This document shows, piece by piece, positions 5,314 through 9,848 of a stretch of 9,848 nt of DNA. Positions within the stretch are counted from its first letter, which is position 1, and every line of letters starts with the position of its first letter. The stretch comes from Candidatus Zipacnadia bacterium (GTDB lineage Bacteria; Armatimonadota; Zipacnadia; Zipacnadales; Zipacnadaceae): contig JALGTJ010000017.1 of NCBI GenBank assembly GCA_029821415.1, positions 1 to 9,848 on the forward strand. Reading direction: 5' to 3'. Below the pieces are notes generated by a model. It saw only the letters and a list, made by a program, of their open reading frames with translations, made no database searches and was not told the DNA's origin. The position numbers and the translations under genes were made by a program.

Positions 5314-7670
5314 TGACCAAGGCTGAGCGAGTCACACTGGTTATGAGCATCGCGGTGGGCGTACTGCTGATAGGTCTCTGTGCAAGGGGGTATGCAGCTA
5401 TAACGATAGCCAGCAACGGACAATCAGACTACACGATAGTAATTGACCAACGCTGCTCACCCTCCGAGCGGCACGGAGCCGAAGAACTCCAGATGTTTCT
5501 GGAGCAGATCTGTGGCGCCAAACTTCCCATCAGCCGTATACCAGTCAGCGGTCCAATGATACTGGTGGGCCGCAGTAAAGTCCTCCGCAGGCTCCCCGTA
5601 GATATTGACTTCCAGGCACTGGGCGATGAGGGTTTTGTCATAAAGACCGTTGGGCCTCATTTGGTATTGGCTGGCGGTCGGCTGCGGGGTAGTATGTATG
5701 CCTGCTATGAATTTCTGGACAAGTATCTGGGTTGCCGGTGGTTTAGTGCAGAGGGTGCTACGCCCGCGGTCAGCCGTATCCCACGGCAAGAGACTATTAG
5801 CTTGCCCGATATAGACTACCAGAAGATACCCGTACTGGAATATCGCGAGCCGTTCTATATTGAGGCCTTTGACGGCGACTGGGCGGCCCGCAACCGGATG
5901 AACAGCAGCCACGCGCGGCTGGATCAGAAGCGCGGTGGCAAGATAGTCTACCAGGGATTCGTGCATACCTTTTATTCGCTGGTCCCCCCCGGTAAGTATT
6001 TCGCGGAGCATCCTGAATACTTCGCTGAGGTAGACGGGAAACGGACTGCACAGGGGGCTCAGCTTTGCCTGACTAATCCCGAAGTGGTAGATATCGCCAC
6101 GGAAAGTGTACGCCAATGGTTGCGGAAAAATCCGCAAGCTAACATTGTTTCCGTCTCGCAAAACGATTGCCGCGGATATTGTCAGTGTGATAAGTGCAGC
6201 GCGCTGGCTAAACGCGAAGGCAGTCAGGCCGGCCCCATTCTGCACTTCGTCAATCAAATAGCCGACAACCTTAAGAACGAGTTTCCCGACGTAGCCATTG
6301 ATACGTTGGCTTACTCTTATAGCCGTAAGCCTCCCCAACATGTCAAGCCGCGTCCTAATGTCATCGTGCGGCTATGCAGCATTGAATGCTGCTTCTCACA
6401 CCCACTTAGCACCGGTGATTCGGAGGAAAACCGTCGCTTCCGCGACGACATTGTCAATTGGTCGAAGATCTGTAACCGTCTGTATGTCTGGGATTACGTG
6501 ACCGACTTTGCTCACTATCTTCTCCCCTTTCCCAACATCTACAGCCTCCAGCCCAATATCAAGTTCTTCGTTGACCACAACGTCAAGGGAATATTTGAAG
6601 AAGGTAACTACCACGGCGGAGGGCCGTTCGCTGAACTGCGGTCTTATATTATGGCGAGGTGCTTATGGGATCCTGACGTCGACTGGAAAGAGGAGATGGA
6701 CGAGTTCCTCCGCGCGTACTATGGCCCTGCCGCTATCCCTATCCGCCAGTATATAGAAATGCTGCACGAGAAAGTACAAAAAGACGACATCCATATGCAC
6801 ATATGGACACCGCCCACCGCAGCATATCTCACCAAGGAGATAATCAATAAAGCAGACAAACTGTTTGATGAAGCCGAGGCGGCGGTAGCCGATGACCCAA
6901 TTCTGCTGCTGCGCGTGAAAAAGGAACGGCTATCAGTTGATTACGTTAGGCTGTCGCGCCCCGAAGAATTTTTCTCTACCTGGCAGGAGCACAAAGCGGT
7001 GCTGGAGAGGTTCGCACAAACGGCCAAGGAATGGGGCAACGTATACGTTAGCGAAGGGAGGAAACTCGCCCCAAAGCTGGAGCAATGGCGGCAGGAGCTT
7101 GACATTCAGAAGGAAGCTGCCAGAATCCCCAAAGGGCAAGTCACCGTCCAGCCACTGGGAAACCTGTGGAGGTTCGCTATTGATCCCGATGACATCGGTG
7201 TGTCCGAAAAATGGTTTGCAGATTCTTTTGATGACAGTCATTGGGCACAGGTGCGTAGTGACCTGCCGGGCTACCAGGGGTGGGAAAGCCAAGGCTTCCC
7301 CGGCTATATTGGCTTCGGCTGGTATCGTCAAAGCTTCCCAGTTCCCTCGCACCTGGAGAAATTTCCATTTGCATTTTTGCACTTCGGGGCGGTAGATGAA
7401 GATGCCTACGTCTATCTGAATGGAAAGCCAGTCTACGAGCATAGCTGCGCCTCAACTGGCCTACCCCCCGAATCAATCTGGGTGACCCCGTTTGCCTTCC
7501 AAGCCAAACCTTACTTGAGATTTGGGCAGCGCAACACCTTGGCAGTGCGCGTCTACAATCGCCTGGGTATGGGAGGGATTTACTTGCCAGTTCATCTTAT
7601 TGGGGCATATCGCAAGCTCGACGTTCCGATAATGAAAGCCTTGATTGCGCGGCTTTCAATAAACGGTTGA
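5310..7670 (+). CDS. Secreted DUF4838 protein with a C-terminal GH2-like jelly-roll domain
   Basis: The protein has 786 residues. AGGAGGG (5299-5305) precedes two tandem start codons, ATG 5310 and ATG 5313. Residues 1-30 are a signal peptide ending ARGYAA. Residues 31-150 form a GH67 N-terminal-like domain with GCRWF. Residues about 170-550 are the DUF4838 region: SQND (283-286), CxCxxC (C291, C293, C296), IECC...HP (E359, H364), VWDYVTDF (D395, D399) and VKGIFEEGN (E430, E431). These acids are catalytic-site candidates if the domain is a GH-like barrel, which is inference. Residues about 612-765 resemble the sugar-binding jelly-roll of GH2 beta-galactosidases: LWRFAIDPDD, GWYRQSFPVP, LHFGAVDEDAYVYLNGK and NTLAVRVYN. 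The whole gene is open and looks functional. It is a paralogue of the broken gene at 231, which lacks the jelly-roll. It probably acts on a glycan outside the cytoplasm; the substrate is unknown. Confidence 0.9.
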   Translation: MMTKAERVTLVMSIAVGVLLIGLCARGYAAITIASNGQSDYTIVIDQRCSPSERHGAEELQMFLEQICGAKLPISRIPVSGPMILVGRSKVLRRLPVDIDFQALGDEGFVIKTVGPHLVLAGGRLRGSMYACYEFLDKYLGCRWFSAEGATPAVSRIPRQETISLPDIDYQKIPVLEYREPFYIEAFDGDWAARNRMNSSHARLDQKRGGKIVYQGFVHTFYSLVPPGKYFAEHPEYFAEVDGKRTAQGAQLCLTNPEVVDIATESVRQWLRKNPQANIVSVSQNDCRGYCQCDKCSALAKREGSQAGPILHFVNQIADNLKNEFPDVAIDTLAYSYSRKPPQHVKPRPNVIVRLCSIECCFSHPLSTGDSEENRRFRDDIVNWSKICNRLYVWDYVTDFAHYLLPFPNIYSLQPNIKFFVDHNVKGIFEEGNYHGGGPFAELRSYIMARCLWDPDVDWKEEMDEFLRAYYGPAAIPIRQYIEMLHEKVQKDDIHMHIWTPPTAAYLTKEIINKADKLFDEAEAAVADDPILLLRVKKERLSVDYVRLSRPEEFFSTWQEHKAVLERFAQTAKEWGNVYVSEGRKLAPKLEQWRQELDIQKEAARIPKGQVTVQPLGNLWRFAIDPDDIGVSEKWFADSFDDSHWAQVRSDLPGYQGWESQGFPGYIGFGWYRQSFPVPSHLEKFPFAFLHFGAVDEDAYVYLNGKPVYEHSCASTGLPPESIWVTPFAFQAKPYLRFGQRNTLAVRVYNRLGMGGIYLPVHLIGAYRKLDVPIMKALIARLSING

Positions 7671-7745
7671 CAAGGTATCGTAGGATATTGGCAATGTACA
7701 GCGATATTGCGAGACGGGGCAAATGGCCACCCGCAGCCTTGGCCA

Positions 7746-7769
7746 CGGTTCTCCGCAAGGAAAGAACCG
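7746..7769 (+). promoter_or_regulatory. GNRA-capped hairpin in the leader of the propeller gene
   Basis: CGGTTCT (7746-7752) pairs with AGAACCG (7763-7769). Inside it, CC (7753-7754) pairs with GG (7759-7760) across a GCAA tetraloop, leaving an AA bulge at 7761-7762. GCAA belongs to the stable GNRA class. The hairpin lies 67 nt before ATG 7837 and is not followed by a U-tract. TTGACA at 7667-7672, overlapping the previous stop codon, is a possible -35, but the best -10 at 17 nt (GGCAAT) is poor. Confidence 0.35.
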
Positions 7770-7822
7770 CGTTGACGGAGAAGAAGTCATCACTAATAGA
7801 CTATCTGGAATATCAAAGTTAC

Positions 7823-7829
7823 AGAGGAG
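7823..7829 (+). promoter_or_regulatory. Ribosome binding site AGAGGAG that sets the start at ATG 7837
   Basis: AGAGGAG lies 7 nt before ATG 7837, an ideal distance. The frame is open back to ATG 7723, but those 38 extra residues are polar, have no signal-peptide character, and would run over the hairpin at 7746-7769. ATG 7837 is therefore the likely start. Confidence 0.8.
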
Positions 7830-7836
7830 CACACCT

Positions 7837-9408
7837 ATGAACTACCCAGCGCCGTATGACAGTACAATGCTGAACATAGGTGAGGAAAAACAGTATTTCT
7901 TTGACGACTTGGTCATAGAATCTGTGGAGAATGTCTCTCGCAACTGGCACCAGCCCCAGAAGTCACCGGAGTCGCCTGTGATAAAGAAGGACCAGCCCTG
8001 GGAGCATTTGACTTATTTCACTGCCAATGCCGGGCACGTCCTGTATGATCCCGACGAAGAGATATTCAAGTGCTGGTATACGGATTGGGATAAGCCAGAG
8101 ATTAGAAGCGGCGAGCCGGCGATAGGCCAGAGCGTTTTTCGGACGTTGTACGCCGAATCCGAGGATGGCATACAATGGCGCAAACCAATTCTGGGAGTAG
8201 AGGAAATAGATGGCTACCCGACCAATGTTACCGTACCTGATGGGTATAATCTGGGGCCGGTTCGAGATCCTCACGAGCCGGATCCGCAGAAGCGTTACAA
8301 GGCTCTGTACACCCGTTTTGTGCCAGGTGGCGACGTAGCTGATAAGTATGCTCTGGTCTCGCCCGATGGCCGGCAGTGGCGGGTGTTAGAGGAGCGCCCT
8401 CAATTTGGTCGCCAGGGCGCCCAACTCGATGATGTGCTAATCCTCAACTATAACCCCCACGGGCGTTATTTTGTGCTCAATACCCGTCACTACGATATGT
8501 ATGCAGTGGCCCGCAACCTGAGCAACCCCGTGGTCGGGCATTGGACGCTGCCGTACTACCCTGCTGATTGGCGGCGAATGAACAAACGTCGGGTCTGGCA
8601 GGCGGAGAGCGCAGATATGATCCACTGGGGCGAGCCGTATCCAATTCTGGTCCCCGATGCGCAGAGCGCAGAACTGGACGAGACTTTCTACTGCTTTGTC
8701 CAGTATCCCATGGGCGATGTAACACTGGGGTTCCTTAACATCTATAACTACGTCTCCAACACGATGCGAATCCGCCTGGTCTACAGCCGCGATGGCAAGA
8801 CCTGGTACCACCTGAAGCGCGGTCAGCCCTTTTTAGAGCCTGGCGGTGAGGGGACGTGGGATGCTTACATGGTTACTATGTCCAGCCCTCCGCTGACTGC
8901 GGGCGATGAACTATGGATATATCATGGTGGCTCCAGTAACCACCACGACTGGTGGATCACCGGCGCACGCGAGGGCCTATCGGTTCCGGAAGCTCATGAC
9001 ATAAGCCAGGTTAATTACGCTCTAGGCCTGGCCAAGCTGAGGCTAGACGGCTTTGTGTCCTTGTCAGCCAATGCGGTGCGTCCGGGTATCTTCATTACTC
9101 GTCCGATCATTTCTTCCGGCAACAAGTTGGTGATTAACGCAAGGTGCGGTACAGGTGGTTCCCTGGCTGCGGAGGTGGTGGACATAAACGACCGGGTCTT
9201 GCCAGGATTTAGCCGTAGCGAATGTGATGTATTCACAGGGGATGCAGTCCGCCACGTCGTTTCATGGCAGGGCCGTACCGATATTCCTGTAAAGGCCACA
9301 GAACGCGCGGAGTATCCGGGCCCAGAAATCGAGCGGTTCCGTAAGATTCGCTTCTATATGAATAATGTCGATTTGTACTCCTTTCAACTGGCCTCCTCAC
9401 CGGAATAG
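7837..9408 (+). CDS. Asp-box beta-propeller protein, GH32/sialidase-like, without signal peptide
   Basis: The protein has 523 residues from ATG 7837. It opens with QYFFDDLVIES and NWHQPQKSPESPVI, which resembles the first blade of a GH32/43-like propeller family common in planctomycete-type genomes. Four Asp-box-like motifs follow at regular spacing: ESEDGIQW (107-114), SPDGRQW (175-181), ESADMIHW (257-264) and SRDGKTW (317-323). Residues about 405-523 look like a beta-sandwich: KLVINARCGTGGSLAAEVVD, then VSWQGRTDIP, ending RKIRFYMNNVDLYSF, a typical final strand. Catalytic residues cannot be fixed by eye; DD at 23-24 is a candidate. No signal peptide is present, unlike the neighbouring DUF4838 and barrel proteins, so it probably works in the cytoplasm on imported sugars. 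It ends in TAG 9406-9408. A purely binding role is possible. Confidence 0.8.
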   Translation: MNYPAPYDSTMLNIGEEKQYFFDDLVIESVENVSRNWHQPQKSPESPVIKKDQPWEHLTYFTANAGHVLYDPDEEIFKCWYTDWDKPEIRSGEPAIGQSVFRTLYAESEDGIQWRKPILGVEEIDGYPTNVTVPDGYNLGPVRDPHEPDPQKRYKALYTRFVPGGDVADKYALVSPDGRQWRVLEERPQFGRQGAQLDDVLILNYNPHGRYFVLNTRHYDMYAVARNLSNPVVGHWTLPYYPADWRRMNKRRVWQAESADMIHWGEPYPILVPDAQSAELDETFYCFVQYPMGDVTLGFLNIYNYVSNTMRIRLVYSRDGKTWYHLKRGQPFLEPGGEGTWDAYMVTMSSPPLTAGDELWIYHGGSSNHHDWWITGAREGLSVPEAHDISQVNYALGLAKLRLDGFVSLSANAVRPGIFITRPIISSGNKLVINARCGTGGSLAAEVVDINDRVLPGFSRSECDVFTGDAVRHVVSWQGRTDIPVKATERAEYPGPEIERFRKIRFYMNNVDLYSFQLASSPE

Positions 9409-9421
9409 GCCCGGAGCACGA

Positions 9422-9451
9422 TTAGTGCGATTTTACTCTCAAATCGACTAA
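9422..9451 (+). terminator. Hairpin 13 nt after the propeller gene stop
   Basis: TTAGT (9422-9426) pairs with ACTAA (9447-9451), and CGATTT (9428-9433) with AAATCG (9441-9446). G9427 is bulged and the loop is TACTCTC. Eleven pairs stand directly after TAG 9406-9408. There is no U-tract (ATGACG follows) and the stem is AT-rich, so this is not a classical intrinsic terminator. A 3'-end stabilising or processing hairpin, or a factor-dependent end, is possible. Confidence 0.4.
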
Positions 9452-9682
9452 ATGACGCCACGACTGTGGCCAACGTTACCTTTGTACTTGCCTCGGCGGA
9501 AACGATACGTATGCTTGAGCCTCTGCTACTTCCAACGATCATCGTAAGCCACTGTCTCCAGTTCCGAAGGCATCATTTCAGGACCATCTTGACGACGTCA
9601 ACCAAACCGGGCAATGTTGGTACGATAGTCCACAAATGCAGATCACCTCTGGGAGCACACTTCGAAGCAGGAGAAGGCAGTT

Positions 9683-9745
9683 ATGACAGTGAATATTGAT
9701 AGCAAAGCCTACGGCAGTGACGAGAGTGCGCGCAGGCAACCGTAA
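9683..9745 (+). CDS. Possible 20-residue peptide
   Basis: AGGAG at 9669-9673 lies 9 nt before ATG 9683, and the frame runs 20 codons to TAA 9743-9745. The peptide is polar, beginning MTVNIDSKAYG and ending ARRQP, with no membrane or signal segment. It stops 26 nt before the next gene and could be a coupled leader or a chance start. Not recognised. Confidence 0.2.
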   Translation: MTVNIDSKAYGSDESARRQP

Positions 9746-9771
9746 TGTACGGGTAAGGAGTGACGACAAAT

Positions 9772-9848
9772 ATGCCACTGAAACTTGACAGCGCCCTGCT
9801 CAAAGAAAAGACAGTGCAGTTGCTGGCCGAGGTGGGAATTGACATTGA
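9772..9848 (+). CDS. N-terminus of a further gene (partial, runs off the window)
   Basis: ATG 9772 is preceded by TAAGGAG (9754-9760) at 11 nt, slightly long but good in sequence. The 25 complete codons read MPLKLDSALL, then KEKTVQLLAEVGIDI. This is an amphipathic helix and no signal peptide is evident. The segment is open to the window end. A helix ending in LLAEVG-type sequence occurs near the N-termini of several enzyme families, including MttB-like corrinoid methyltransferases, but 25 residues do not allow a name. Confidence 0.6.
   Translation, partial: MPLKLDSALLKEKTVQLLAEVGIDI

Larger units (their letters stand above)
9409..9771. other. Intergenic region after the propeller gene
   Basis: It holds a strong hairpin just after the stop (9422-9451) and a tiny ORF with a good ribosome binding site (9683-9745). 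The frame in phase with the propeller gene stays open past its TAG until TGA 9697-9699, but the translation has no domain character. No clear -35/-10 pair for the next gene was found. Confidence 0.5.

Noticed and set aside
7723..7836. N-terminal extension of the propeller gene from ATG 7723
   Set aside because: It has no strong ribosome binding site, is polar with no homology-like pattern, and overlaps a hairpin, while ATG 7837 has an ideal AGAGGAG.
9409..9699. Open frame of about 96 codons in phase after the TAG of the propeller gene, suggesting readthrough
   Set aside because: The propeller already ends with a natural final strand (DLYSFQL), and the extension is low in structure and rich in Thr, Ser and Leu with no family resemblance. 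It probably remains open by chance.
1..9848. tRNA or rRNA genes, CRISPR arrays, insertion sequences, integrases, toxin-antitoxin or defence genes
   Set aside because: No cloverleaf, repeat-spacer pattern, transposase-like frame, long terminal inverted repeats or recognisable defence motif was seen on either strand.

Overview
The window is a stretch of + strand genes from a bacterium of roughly balanced GC content. The gene content is DUF4838 proteins with an alpha-glucuronidase-like N-terminal domain, a secreted GH-like barrel with a CBM4/9-type module, and an Asp-box beta-propeller. This combination is typical of polysaccharide-degrading lineages such as Planctomycetota, Lentisphaerota, Armatimonadota or Hydrogenedentota. 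Assignment to one of these is inference. No RNA genes, CRISPR array, transposase or integrase were seen.

Layout. 1-56 is probably the C-terminal tail of an upstream gene, followed by two hairpins and a promoter-like TATAAT inside an inverted repeat. 231-2259 is a first DUF4838 gene, broken near its start by a perfect 13-bp tandem duplication. 2260-2716 is a long intergenic stretch with a signal-peptide-like mini-ORF on the minus strand and a two-tier hairpin just before the next ribosome binding site. 2717-4396 is a secreted GH-like barrel protein whose CBM is cut by an in-frame amber codon. The reading frame reopens in phase at 4412-5158. 5159-5309 holds a promoter candidate, a long hairpin and an orphan perfect Shine-Dalgarno sequence. 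5310-7670 is an intact DUF4838 protein with an added GH2-like jelly-roll. 7837-9408 is a cytoplasmic-looking beta-propeller hydrolase-like protein. 9409-9771 is mostly non-coding, with a strong hairpin after the stop. The last 77 bases begin another gene.

How they may work together (inference): the secreted DUF4838 and barrel/CBM proteins would act on an extracellular or periplasmic glycan, and the propeller protein, which has no signal peptide, would act on imported products. No transporter, regulator or sugar-metabolism gene lies in the window, so the substrate cannot be named.

The strongest observations are two gene-breaking lesions in one cluster (the 13-bp duplication and the amber codon), the loss of conserved acidic residues in the already broken DUF4838 copy, and the structured leader before the intact copy. 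I did not find a clearly new defence or mobile system. The novelty lies in an uncharacterised glycan-processing set that appears to be partly decaying, or that carries assembly errors.
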